A stretch of 64,000 nt of DNA from Xylophilus sp042867185 (GTDB lineage: Bacteria > Pseudomonadota > Gammaproteobacteria > Burkholderiales > Burkholderiaceae_C). This document shows positions 22,962-32,061 of the stretch, in pieces. The notes under the pieces are model-generated. The model had not been told where the DNA came from. It searched no databases and was given only the letters and a program-made list of their open reading frames with translations. Position 1 is the first letter of the stretch. Every line of letters begins with the position of its first letter. The stretch lies in assembly GCA_042867185.1 (NCBI GenBank), contig JBHZQV010000011.1:1-64000 (forward strand), written 5' to 3'. A program made the translations under genes and the position numbers.

Positions 22962-25900
22962 TCAGGGCATCTGCGGTTCGGCCGGCGGCGCGCCGCGGCC
23001 CAGGCGCTCGCGGCCGCTCAGCTTGGCGATCTTGGGGTCGGCCCAGCCGCCGGTGATGTGGAACTCCTGCGTGGCCGCCTCGATCAGCGGGCCGCGCAGG
23101 AAGACCTGCGCCAGGAAGGTGCCGAGCCCGATCGCCGGGTTGATCACCGCCGCCACGAGCGAGGCGGTGCCGGCGTTGATCTCGGGCACCACCACCACCC
23201 GCAGGTTCTGGGTCTCGTGGGCCAGGTCGGCCTGCCCGTCCATCAGCACCGCGGCGTTGACGCCCTTCATCTGCAGGTTGTTGGTGCGGGCGATGCCGCT
23301 GTCGATCTTCACGTCGCCGCGCACGAAGTCGAAGGCGAAGCCCTCGCTGAACACGTCGCGGAAATCGAGCGCCAGCCGGCGCGGCAGGGACTGCAGCGAC
23401 AGCACGCCCAGCAGCTTGGCCAGCCCCGGGTCGGCCTTCAGGAACTGGCCCGTTTCCACCGCCAGATTGAGCTGCCCCGCCATCGACGGATAGTCGGGTC
23501 CGAAGGGCGAGCCGTCCCAGCCGACCGAGCCCTGCAGCCGACCCGCGCCGCGCCGCACCACGCCGGGCATGCCGAAGCGGCCGAGCAGTTCGCCCGCGTC
23601 GCGGATGTCGAGCCGGAACTGCATCGCGGTGCGCCGCGCGCGGGCCGCGCCCTCGCCGGTGCGACGCCAGTTGCCGGTGGCGGCGAAGCTGGCCTCGGGC
23701 AGGGTCAGGTTGAGCTTGTTGAGGTGCCATTCGCGGGCGCCGTCGTCGGCGGCGGCGCGGTGCAGCGCATCGACCTCCAGCCGGCCGAGCGCGCGGCCCT
23801 TCAGCTCGAAATCGTCCACCACGATGTCGAGCGCCGGCAGCGAGGACGGATCGGCACCGGGCGTGCCGTCGTCGAGCAGCGACTCGACCTCGCTGGCCGA
23901 GCTCTCGGGCACCCGCAGCCGTGCCAGCCGCGCGAAGACGCGCGGCGGCGCCGCGTCGGCCGCCTGGCGGTATTCGACATAGCCGTTGAGCTCGTCGGTC
24001 TCCACGTTGGCCCGCCACACCGGCCCGCTGCGCGAGCCGCCGGCCACCACGTTGTGCAGGGTGCGGCCCTGGAAGGTGATCGACGCGGCCCGCACCGCCA
24101 GCGTGTCGGGCAGGTAGCCTTCGGCACCCGCCTGCGGCGACTCGCCGACCGCGTGGGGCGCGGCCATCCGGTCGTGGCGGCTGGAGCCGGTGGCGCCGGA
24201 CACGACCCGGTCCCAGGCATCGATATCCAATGCGCCCAGCCGCACGCTGGCGGCCACGCCCTGGTCGGCCACCGGCGCGTGGTCGCCCTCGTCCAGGCCG
24301 ATGCCGATGCCGCCGCGCAGCACCACCGGCGTGGCCCCGGAGATGTCGCGCTCGTACTCCACCGCGGCGACGCGGCCCAGCGCCAGCAGCACCCGGTCGC
24401 GGGTCGCGGTCTCGCCGGCCGCCGTGCCCGCACCGGCGGCGGCCAGCACGGTGTTCTCGAAGCGCAGCGGAAGGCTGGCCGACGCCGGCTTGCCCACCGG
24501 CGCCGGCAGGTCCAGCGCCAGGCCCTGCAGGCTGCTGGACAGCGTCACCTCGGGGCGGCCCTGGCGCAACCCGATGCTGGCGGTGTAGTCGGTGCTGCCT
24601 TCGGCATGCTCGGCCAGGCGCGCGACCAGGCCCAGTTCCTGCGCGGCGCGCAGGCCCTCGGCGCTCACCGTGCCCTGGGCGCGCACCGCCAGCACCGCAT
24701 CGGACGGCAAGGCGGGGCTGGCAGGCCGTGGCACCGGGCGGGCGGTGGGGCCGATCGCCGGCAGCACCGCATGGGGCGCGGCCGCACCGGCGGTGCGCAT
24801 GCTGCCCTCGATGCGGCTCTCGCCGCCCAGCATCCGCACCTGCGCGTCGCCGATGGTGAAGCCGGTCTCGGTGAAGACCACGGTGCCTTTGGCACGTGTC
24901 ATCGGCGGGGCCGCCGCGGCCAGCCGCAGGTCGTTGCCGCCCAGCACCACCCGGCCCTGGACGCGGGCATGGCGCAGGTCGGCCAGCGGCAATTGCAGGC
25001 CCAGGGTGAGTTCGGCCGGCCCGGTGGCGGTCGCCTCCTGCAGCGCGCCGGAGGTGAGCGTGGCGACCGGCGAGCCGTTGACCACCGCCAGCATCTCGGC
25101 CAGCGGACCCTGCGCCTCGGCCTTGACCTCGACCACCGCATGCGACAGGTCGGGGATGCGCGCATCGGCCCGGGTCACCCGCAGCTCCGAGGTGCGGCCC
25201 GGCAGGCCGATGCGGCCGGTGCCGTTGCGGATCTCCATGCCATTGCGCTCGAAGACCAGCTCGGCCGCCAGCGGCGACAGCACCTGCCACGGGGCCTCGC
25301 CCGCCGGCTGGATGGAGGTGGGCACATAGGCGAAATGCGCATCGCGGATCCGGGCCGCGATCCGGAAATCGCCCTGCTTCGGGTCGGTGAACGGCATGTG
25401 GTGCAGGTCGCCCCGCACCTTGAACTGCACGCCGCTGGCGGAGCCGGCCTGCACCGCGTCGCGCACGTAGTGGCGCACCTCCTGCGGGATCACCTGCGGC
25501 AGGTAGCGGTGCACCCGGGTGCCGTCGGCGCGCTGCAGGCTGCCGGTGAGGTCGAGCACGCCGGGAAAGCGCGGATCGTGCGGCAGGCCCGGGGTGCCGG
25601 TGGTGCCGGTGGTGCCGGTGGTGGCAGCGGGTGCCGGGGTCGCGTCGGCGGTGTGCCAGCGGGCCTGGGCCTCGCCGGCCGCGTCGGCGTTGGAGAAGCG
25701 CAGGTGCGGCACCTCGACCGCCACCCGGCTCCCGTCGATCTTCCAGCGGGCCTCGGCCCGCAGCATCGCGATCGGCACGCGGGGCTCCTCGAAGACGCCG
25801 GGGAATTCGAGCGCACCGTCGTCGATCGCGACCTGCGCCTTGCCGCCGGCGTGGCTCAGCTCGAAATCGACCGCCGCGTTGCGCACGCCCGGCGTGCCGG

Positions 25901-27326
25901 CGGGTGGGTGCACATGGAGATGGGCGGGCGGCGTGCCGGCCGGCCGCACCGCATCGGCGCGCGCCGCGACGGCCACCGCCTCGGCCACGGCGGCGGCCTG
26001 GGCCGACGCGGGCGCGGCCAGCGCCTCGACGCCCAGGCGGCTGGCGCGGCCGCTGGCCTGGTAGCTGCGCAGCGCGGTGCCGTCGCCTTCCCAGCGCGCC
26101 TGGAGTTTCTCGAGCAGGCCGGTCGGCGCATGGTCGGCCAGCAGGCGGCGCGTGCCGTCGCCCACCGGCAGCCGGGCGGCCAGGGTGGCGAGCGCGCCCA
26201 GGTCGATGCCGTCGGCGCGCAGTTCGCCGCGGGCGGGCTGGGCGTCGCCGGCGGCGGTGTAGCGCAGGTCGGCGCTGCCGCCTTTCCAGTGCAGCGCGTC
26301 GCCCGCATCGAACTGCAGGCCCTGCACCGCCAGGTCGAAGCCCGGCGTGCCGGCCATCCGCCGGTGGCCGGAGAAGCGGCCCTGCACCTGGCTCAGCGCC
26401 AGCGGCTGCAGGGGGGCCGCGGCCTGCAGGTCGAGTGCGGGCAGCGCCACGTCGAGCATGCCGCCGGTGATGCGGGCGTGGTCCACGTCGGCCCAGACGC
26501 GCACCGCGCCGCGGGCCTTCTGCAGCGAAACCGCGCCCATCGCCGCCGTGTCCAGGTACTGCCCCAGGCGCGACAGGTCGATCCGGCCGAAGTCGCCGTA
26601 GAGCTGGCCCACCCAGTCCTGCCAGCGGCCGTTGCGGCCGGCCAGCAGCGGCTGGCGGAAGCGGCCAGCCACCTGGAAGCGCTCGCCCCATTCCGCGGGC
26701 GGGGTGGCGTCGATCCGCAGCGCATGGCGCCAGGGGCGGTTGCGCAGCAGCAGGTCCACGTCCGACAGCGCGAGCGGCGGTGCGGCGCGGCGCTCGTCGG
26801 TCCAGCGCAGCGTGCCGTTGCGGATGACCACCTCGGTCTGGGTGAAAAGCCAGTCGGCCGCGCTGCCGCCGCCGTGCGGATGGGGGCGGTCGACGTCGAT
26901 GCCGGCGACCAGGGTGCGGCCGTCGACGGTGCGGCGCACGTCGAGCTCAGGCGCATCCAGGTAGAGCTGCTCGAAGCCGCGGTTCCAGACCGAGCGCGGC
27001 GAGAGCGCGGCCACCACCAGCGGCAATCGCAGCGCGGTGCGGCCTTCGGCATCCAGCAGCTGCACATCGCCCAGCGAGAAGGAGGGCACCAGCCCGTCCG
27101 AGCGGGCGGTGATGCTGCCGATGCGCACCGGCATCCCTACCGCCTTGCCAAGCTCTGCCTCGATGCGGGGACGGTAATCCGCGATTCGCGGCACAATCCA
27201 GCTGTGCAACGCCCCCCAGGCGACAAAGAAGCAAAGCCACGCGGCCCACAACAACCACAAGAGTCCACGCGTCCCGGCAGCCAGTGTTTTCAGCAGGCGT
27301 GAGGGGGTCTCTTTCGGTTCGTTCAT
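22962..27326 (-). CDS. yhdP: YhdP-family AsmA-like envelope protein
   Basis: 1454 residues from ATG 27326. One membrane helix near residues 20-42 (LLWLLWAAWLCFFVAWGAL) is followed by a very long periplasmic beta-rich part. Family marks include IEAELGKAVGMPVRIGSI near the start, HRRMAGTPGFDLAVQ, VRGDLHHMPFTD in the middle and the AsmA-like end with DFRDVFSEGFAFDFVRGDVK, TNNLQMKGVNAAVLMDG and INPAIGLGTFLAQ. YhdP proteins are thought to bridge the inner and outer membranes and move phospholipids between them. Its start lies 25 bases from that of the divergent glnE, an order common in Burkholderiales. A short Gly-Thr run (TTGTTGTTGTPG, near 25605) is a small internal repeat. Confidence 0.92.
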   Translation of the reverse strand: MNEPKETPSRLLKTLAAGTRGLLWLLWAAWLCFFVAWGALHSWIVPRIADYRPRIEAELGKAVGMPVRIGSITARSDGLVPSFSLGDVQLLDAEGRTALRLPLVVAALSPRSVWNRGFEQLYLDAPELDVRRTVDGRTLVAGIDVDRPHPHGGGSAADWLFTQTEVVIRNGTLRWTDERRAAPPLALSDVDLLLRNRPWRHALRIDATPPAEWGERFQVAGRFRQPLLAGRNGRWQDWVGQLYGDFGRIDLSRLGQYLDTAAMGAVSLQKARGAVRVWADVDHARITGGMLDVALPALDLQAAAPLQPLALSQVQGRFSGHRRMAGTPGFDLAVQGLQFDAGDALHWKGGSADLRYTAAGDAQPARGELRADGIDLGALATLAARLPVGDGTRRLLADHAPTGLLEKLQARWEGDGTALRSYQASGRASRLGVEALAAPASAQAAAVAEAVAVAARADAVRPAGTPPAHLHVHPPAGTPGVRNAAVDFELSHAGGKAQVAIDDGALEFPGVFEEPRVPIAMLRAEARWKIDGSRVAVEVPHLRFSNADAAGEAQARWHTADATPAPAATTGTTGTTGTPGLPHDPRFPGVLDLTGSLQRADGTRVHRYLPQVIPQEVRHYVRDAVQAGSASGVQFKVRGDLHHMPFTDPKQGDFRIAARIRDAHFAYVPTSIQPAGEAPWQVLSPLAAELVFERNGMEIRNGTGRIGLPGRTSELRVTRADARIPDLSHAVVEVKAEAQGPLAEMLAVVNGSPVATLTSGALQEATATGPAELTLGLQLPLADLRHARVQGRVVLGGNDLRLAAAAPPMTRAKGTVVFTETGFTIGDAQVRMLGGESRIEGSMRTAGAAAPHAVLPAIGPTARPVPRPASPALPSDAVLAVRAQGTVSAEGLRAAQELGLVARLAEHAEGSTDYTASIGLRQGRPEVTLSSSLQGLALDLPAPVGKPASASLPLRFENTVLAAAGAGTAAGETATRDRVLLALGRVAAVEYERDISGATPVVLRGGIGIGLDEGDHAPVADQGVAASVRLGALDIDAWDRVVSGATGSSRHDRMAAPHAVGESPQAGAEGYLPDTLAVRAASITFQGRTLHNVVAGGSRSGPVWRANVETDELNGYVEYRQAADAAPPRVFARLARLRVPESSASEVESLLDDGTPGADPSSLPALDIVVDDFELKGRALGRLEVDALHRAAADDGAREWHLNKLNLTLPEASFAATGNWRRTGEGAARARRTAMQFRLDIRDAGELLGRFGMPGVVRRGAGRLQGSVGWDGSPFGPDYPSMAGQLNLAVETGQFLKADPGLAKLLGVLSLQSLPRRLALDFRDVFSEGFAFDFVRGDVKIDSGIARTNNLQMKGVNAAVLMDGQADLAHETQNLRVVVVPEINAGTASLVAAVINPAIGLGTFLAQVFLRGPLIEAATQEFHITGGWADPKIAKLSGRERLGRGAPPAEPQMP

Positions 27327-27351
27327 GTTGGGCTTGTATGGGGCAGGAATT

Positions 27352-30249
27352 ATGACCCGCGGTATCGGCGAGGGTTCGCCGCAGGAACACGCTGTTGCAG
27401 GAGCGGCGGACGTGTCGGCCGCACCGGTCTCCACCGGTTGCGGCCAGGCGGAAACCTTTGCTTTCACGCCGGGCGATCTGGCGTCGCACGCGCGCTTCGT
27501 GCAGCGGCTGCGGCGCCGCTACGCGGACCATCTGCATCTGCTGCCGGCGGGCGACCCTACGCGCGCCGGCATGGCCGACGCGCTGGCCGCGATCCGGGCC
27601 GAAGGCCATGCCACCAACGCGGCCTTGCGCATCCTGCGGCAACTGGTGATGGAGCGGCTGGCGCGGCTCGACTGCGACGAGAACGCGGCGCTCTCCGTCG
27701 TCACCCGGGCGGTGACCGAGCTGGCCGAGCTGGCGCTGGACGCCGCCTGCGCCGAGGCCTTCGCCGAACTCGACGCCCGCCACGGCGCGCCGCTGTGCGC
27801 CGACGGCAGCCGCTCGCAGCTGTGGGTGGTCGGCATGGGCAAGCTCGGCGGCCGCGAGCTCAACGTCTCGAGCGACATCGACCTGGTCTACGTCTACGAC
27901 GAGGACGGCGAGACGGCCGGCGCCCCCGATTCCGATGCGCGCGGCCGCATCACCAACCACGACTACTTCGCCCGCGCGGTCAAGGCGGTCTACGGCCTGA
28001 TCGGCGACACCACCGAGCACGGCTTCGTGTTCCGGGTCGACCTGATGCTGCGGCCCAACGGCAACTCGGGGCCGGCGGCGGTGTCGCTCTCGGCGCTGGA
28101 AGACTACTTCCAGGCGCAGGGCCGCGAGTGGGAGCGCTTCGCCTGGTTGAAGAGCCGCGTGGTGGCGCCCCGCGCCTGCCTGGGCCCTTCGGTCGAGACC
28201 CTGCCGGTGCACGGCCTGCGGCAGGTGGTGCTGCCCTTCGTCTTCCGCCGCTACCTCGACTACAACGTCTTCGACGCGCTGCGCAACCTGCACCGCCAGA
28301 TCCGCGAACAGGCCGCGCGCCGCTGCGCCGGCAAGCCCGAGCGGGCCAACGACGTGAAGCTCTCGCGCGGCGGCATCCGCGAGATCGAGTTCACCGTGCA
28401 GCTGCTGCAGGTGGTGCGCGGCGGCCAGTTTCCCGAGCTGCGCAGCCGGGCCACGCTGGACGCGCTGCAGCGCCTGGCCCAGGCCGGCCTGATGCCGGTC
28501 GAGACGGCCGACGCGATGGCCCGGGCCTACACCTTCCTGCGCCGGGTCGAGCACCGCATCCAGTACCTGGACGACCAGCAGACCCATGTGCTGCCGACGC
28601 AGGACGCCGACCTGGAGTGGATCGCCCGCAGCATGGGCTATGCGCACGCCTGCCCGTTCCTGCACGACCTGGACGCGCACCGCGAGTTCGTCGCCGAAGA
28701 GTTCGACACGCTGCTGGGCGGCGAAACCGGCAAGTGCGCCAAGGGCCACTGCAACCGCGGCAAGGCCGAGGCGCCGCCCGACATCGAGACGCTGGTCGAG
28801 CGCCTGCCCGCGCGGCTGCGCGAGCGGGTCGGCCAGTGGCGCAACCACCCCCGGGTGCAGATGCTGCGCGACGAAGACCGGGCGCGCCTGGTGCGGCTGC
28901 TGCAGCGCACCGCGCAGTGGGTGGCCGACGGCAGCGTCACCGAAGAGGCCGCGGTGCAGATGGCCGGCTGGATCGAGCCGCTGCTGCGCCGCCAGAGCTA
29001 CCTGGCGCTGCTGCTGGAGCGCCCCGCCATCCACCTGCGGCTGCTGCACCTGCTGGGCGCGGCCAAGTGGCCCGCCCGCTACCTGCTGCAGCACCCTGGC
29101 GTGATCGACGAGCTGGCCAGCGAAGCCCTCTTCTACGAACGCTTCCAGCCCGCCGAATTCGAACGCGAGCTGGCGCAGCGCCTGGCCTCGGTCCGCACCA
29201 CCGCCGAGGACGACGACGAGACCCTCCTCAACCTGCTGCGCCGCGCCCACCATGCCGAGGTGTTCCGCACCCTGGCGCGCGACGTGGAGGGCCGCCTGAC
29301 CGTCGAGCAGGTGGCCGACGACCTGAGCGCGCTGGCCGACACCGTGCTGCGCGTCACCGCCCGCTGGTGCTGGGAGCGGCTGCGCAACCGCCACCGCGAG
29401 GCCGACGACGCGCTGGGCCGCTTCGCCGTCATCGGCTACGGCAAGCTGGGCGGCAAGGAGCTGGGCTACGGCAGCGACCTCGACATCGTGTTCGTCTTCG
29501 ACGACGAGGACGAGCGCGCCCCCGAGGTGTACGCCAACTTCGTGCGCAAGCTGATCAACTGGCTGACCGTCAAGACCGGCGAGGGCGACCTCTACGAGAT
29601 CGACACCGCCCTGCGGCCCAACGGCAGCTCGGGCCTGCTGGTGACCAGCTTCTCGGCCTTCGCCAAGTACCAGCAGAAGCGGGGCAGCAACACCGCCTGG
29701 ACCTGGGAGCACCAGGCCATGACGCGGGCGCGCTGCCTGCGCTTCGCACCGGTGGCGGGCGCCTCGGGCCTGGCGTCGGCAGCCGACACCGATCCGCCGC
29801 CGGCCGACCTGCAGGCCCGCTTCGAAGAGGTGCGCGAGGCGGTCATCACCGCGCCGCGCGACGCCGCGGCGCTGCGCCAGGAGATCCACGCGATGCGCGA
29901 CAAGGTGCGCGCCGCGCACCCGGTGAAGGCCGGCCGCTTCGACGTCAAGCACAGCGCGGGCGGCATGGTCGACGTGGAGTTCGCGATGCAGTACCTGGTG
30001 CTGGCCGAATCGGCCACCCACCCCATCCTGCGCGAGAACCGCGGCAACATCACCCTGCTGCGCCGCGCGGAAGAGGCGGGCCTGCTGCCGCCGGGCGTCG
30101 GCGAGCGTGCCGCCGACGCCTACCGCGCGCTGCGCCGGGTGCAGCACCAGGCACGCCTCAACGAGGCGCCGACCCAGGTCGCGGCCGACGAGCTGGCCGA
30201 GTCGCGCGACGCGGTGCTGCAGCTCTGGAAGGCCGTCTTCGGCGCATGA
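27352..30249 (+). CDS. glnE: Glutamine synthetase adenylyltransferase/deadenylase
   Basis: 965 residues from ATG 27352; ATG 27325 is a possible earlier start but has no ribosome site and touches the yhdP start, whereas GGGGCAGGA precedes 27352. Two nucleotidyltransferase halves are present. The N-terminal deadenylase motif GMGKLGGRELNVSSDIDLVY is at about residue 161 and the C-terminal adenylylase motif GYGKLGGKELGYGSDLDIVF at about residue 694. DVKHSAGGMVDVEFAMQYLV marks the end of the second half. The enzyme switches glutamine synthetase activity in response to PII and glutamine. Length fits the family (about 950). It overlaps rlpA by 4 bases. Confidence 0.96.
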   Translation: MTRGIGEGSPQEHAVAGAADVSAAPVSTGCGQAETFAFTPGDLASHARFVQRLRRRYADHLHLLPAGDPTRAGMADALAAIRAEGHATNAALRILRQLVMERLARLDCDENAALSVVTRAVTELAELALDAACAEAFAELDARHGAPLCADGSRSQLWVVGMGKLGGRELNVSSDIDLVYVYDEDGETAGAPDSDARGRITNHDYFARAVKAVYGLIGDTTEHGFVFRVDLMLRPNGNSGPAAVSLSALEDYFQAQGREWERFAWLKSRVVAPRACLGPSVETLPVHGLRQVVLPFVFRRYLDYNVFDALRNLHRQIREQAARRCAGKPERANDVKLSRGGIREIEFTVQLLQVVRGGQFPELRSRATLDALQRLAQAGLMPVETADAMARAYTFLRRVEHRIQYLDDQQTHVLPTQDADLEWIARSMGYAHACPFLHDLDAHREFVAEEFDTLLGGETGKCAKGHCNRGKAEAPPDIETLVERLPARLRERVGQWRNHPRVQMLRDEDRARLVRLLQRTAQWVADGSVTEEAAVQMAGWIEPLLRRQSYLALLLERPAIHLRLLHLLGAAKWPARYLLQHPGVIDELASEALFYERFQPAEFERELAQRLASVRTTAEDDDETLLNLLRRAHHAEVFRTLARDVEGRLTVEQVADDLSALADTVLRVTARWCWERLRNRHREADDALGRFAVIGYGKLGGKELGYGSDLDIVFVFDDEDERAPEVYANFVRKLINWLTVKTGEGDLYEIDTALRPNGSSGLLVTSFSAFAKYQQKRGSNTAWTWEHQAMTRARCLRFAPVAGASGLASAADTDPPPADLQARFEEVREAVITAPRDAAALRQEIHAMRDKVRAAHPVKAGRFDVKHSAGGMVDVEFAMQYLVLAESATHPILRENRGNITLLRRAEEAGLLPPGVGERAADAYRALRRVQHQARLNEAPTQVAADELAESRDAVLQLWKAVFGA

Positions 30250-31487
30250 CGCGCGCGGCCGCCCTCCCCCTTCGGCGGTCGTCGCGCACGGCGGACGGCC
30301 CTGCCCTTTGGCCGGCCCTGCCCACCTGGGCCGCGGCAGGCGCACTCGCCCTGCTGGCCGGCTGCGCCAGCAGCCCGCGCGGTGGCGCAGACGGACCGCC
30401 GGCCCAACCACCCGCCGGCCTGGAGCGGGTGCCCGACGCCGAGCCGCGCATCGAACCGGTCCGCAGCGGCGGCCCCAACAAGCCCTACACCGTGGCGGGC
30501 CGCGCGTACGTCCCGCTGCAGGGCGACGAGCCGTTCAGCGAGAGCGGCCTCGCCTCCTGGTACGGCCGCCAGTTCCACGGCAAGCCCACCGCCAGCGGCG
30601 AGCGCTACGACATGTACGCGATGACCGCCGCGCACCCCACCCTGCCGGTGCCCAGCTACGTGCGGGTGCGCAACCCGGCCAACGGCCGCGAGGCGATCCT
30701 GCGGGTCAACGACCGCGGCCCGTTCCACCCGGGCCGGGTGATCGACCTGAGCTACACCGCCGCCCTGCACCTCGACCTGCTGCGCGGCGTGGCGCCGGTG
30801 GAGGTGACCCGCATCACGCAGACCGACATCCGCACCGGCGCCTGGCGGCGGGACGGCAGCGGCACCGCTTTCGCGTCAGCGGCGCGGCCGGTGCCCTCGG
30901 GCAGCGGCGAAGGCGCGGGAGCGGTTCCGTCGCAGTCGCCGGTCGCCACCGCCGTGGTGGTGCCGCAGGCCCTGGTGCAGCCGGTCGCGGCGACACGCGG
31001 TGATGCGTACGCCGGTGCCGCGCCAACGCCGTCCGTACCGCCGCAGATGCCAGCGGGCGGCGCATCCCGCATCGAGGCCACCGACCTCCGCCCGCTGACC
31101 GCACTGCCGGTGATGAGCCTGCCCGGCGACGATCCGGCGACCGAACCTGTGCGCACCGTGCCGGTCGCCCCGTCCACGCCGCCGCCGGTGCGCCTGGTGC
31201 CGCCCGATCCGGCCCCGGTGGCCGCTGCCGCCGGCACCGCACCGGATGCGGACGCCGGCTTCTGGGTCCAGCTCGGGGCCTTCGGGCGGCGCGAAGGCGC
31301 CGACGCGCTGCAGCAGCAATCCGGGCCGCAGTTGCAGGGCCTGGCACCGTCCTTCGGCATCGTGACCGACCGCGGGCTGCACCGGCTGCAGGCCGGGCCC
31401 TATGCGTCGCGCGGTGCGGCGCAGGCAGCGGCCGAGCGGATCGGCGCCGCGCTGCAGCTGCGGCCGGTGGTGGTCGAGCGGCGCTGA
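30246..31487 (+). CDS. rlpA: Septal ring lytic transglycosylase RlpA, lipoprotein
   Basis: 413 residues; ATGA overlap with the glnE stop sets the start. The signal peptide ends in LLAGC (Cys40). The double-psi beta-barrel domain spans about 97-192: GLASWYGRQFHGKPTASGER, YAMTAAHPTLP, RVNDRGPFHPGRVIDLS, with the conserved Glu, Asp and His of RlpA enzymes. A Pro/Ala/Val-rich linker of 140 residues follows, then a SPOR domain (about 337-412: FWVQLGAFGRREGADAL, GLHRLQAGPYASRGAAQAAA) which binds denuded glycan at the division septum. It cleaves naked glycan strands during daughter-cell separation. Confidence 0.93.
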   Translation: MTRAAALPLRRSSRTADGPALWPALPTWAAAGALALLAGCASSPRGGADGPPAQPPAGLERVPDAEPRIEPVRSGGPNKPYTVAGRAYVPLQGDEPFSESGLASWYGRQFHGKPTASGERYDMYAMTAAHPTLPVPSYVRVRNPANGREAILRVNDRGPFHPGRVIDLSYTAALHLDLLRGVAPVEVTRITQTDIRTGAWRRDGSGTAFASAARPVPSGSGEGAGAVPSQSPVATAVVVPQALVQPVAATRGDAYAGAAPTPSVPPQMPAGGASRIEATDLRPLTALPVMSLPGDDPATEPVRTVPVAPSTPPPVRLVPPDPAPVAAAAGTAPDADAGFWVQLGAFGRREGADALQQQSGPQLQGLAPSFGIVTDRGLHRLQAGPYASRGAAQAAAERIGAALQLRPVVVERR

Positions 31488-31539
31488 TCCGCGCGAGCGT
31501 TTCCGGTTTCAAACCGCCACCTTGTGTGGCACACAAAAT

Positions 31540-31641
31540 TAGAGCGTGTTATGCACTTTGATCTGCCCGCGAAAGCCGGGCCATTCCCCGGCGTTCCCGA
31601 AGGGATGAACCCGGTTACGTCAAAGTGCATAACACGCTCTA
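31540..31641. mobile_element. MITE-like element, 98 bp with TA duplication
   Basis: Two perfect inverted arms begin GAGCGTGTTATGCACTTTGA (from 31542) and its complement (to 31639), separated by about 58 bases. The element is flanked on both sides by TA (31540-31541 and 31640-31641), which looks like a target duplication; the symmetry extends a few bases beyond. It holds no open frame. Such non-autonomous elements are mobilised by a transposase encoded elsewhere, here perhaps of an IS630- or IS5-related group that duplicates TA. No transposase is present in the window. Confidence 0.6.
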
Positions 31642-31642
31642 A

Positions 31643-32061
31643 TGCCGGGCCTGGCACCACAGCTGCATGATCCCGGTTTACCTGCAGGGCGGCTAAACCT
31701 TTATCCGGACGCTGCGGCTGTGATCGGCAGGCTCTCTTATTCGCTCGGACGGCCACCCTTTTCGCCGGATCCACCTTTACCGAACCTGCTCTGAACCTTA
31801 TCGAGTGGCATGGTGGCGCGGCCGCTGGATATAGCAAGAATCGATGCAATCCGGCATATGCTAACCGCAGACATTTTGATGTCGCGACGGTCGTGGGCAT
31901 GCATAATTCCGCCTTTTTTCCAGATAGCTGCGCTCGTGGCCCGTTATTCGATCGATCTCGGTTTCAACGGACGAGAAAGTTTCTGGCCCGATAAACAGAA
32001 ATAACGCATCCGGCGGAAACCAAGGAGCCGGGTCGACCGCACCGAGTGGAATGCCCGCCGC
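31643..32061. other. Gene-poor stretch before the second T6SS cluster
   Basis: About 420 bases of lower GC content. I see no convincing gene: a 64-aa frame at 31810-32004 has no ribosome site or family pattern. It probably contains the promoter of the DUF2169 gene. AAGGAG occurs at 32021-32026, but it lies too far from ATG 32062 to serve as its ribosome site. Confidence 0.5.

Noticed and set aside
25600..25625. Possible microsatellite-driven phase variation in yhdP
   Set aside because: The Gly-Thr run uses a 9-base unit that keeps the frame, so slippage would change length but not switch expression.
31810..32004. 64-codon frame in the gap before the second DUF2169 gene
   Set aside because: No ribosome site, no recognisable domain and overlapping minus-strand frames of equal quality.
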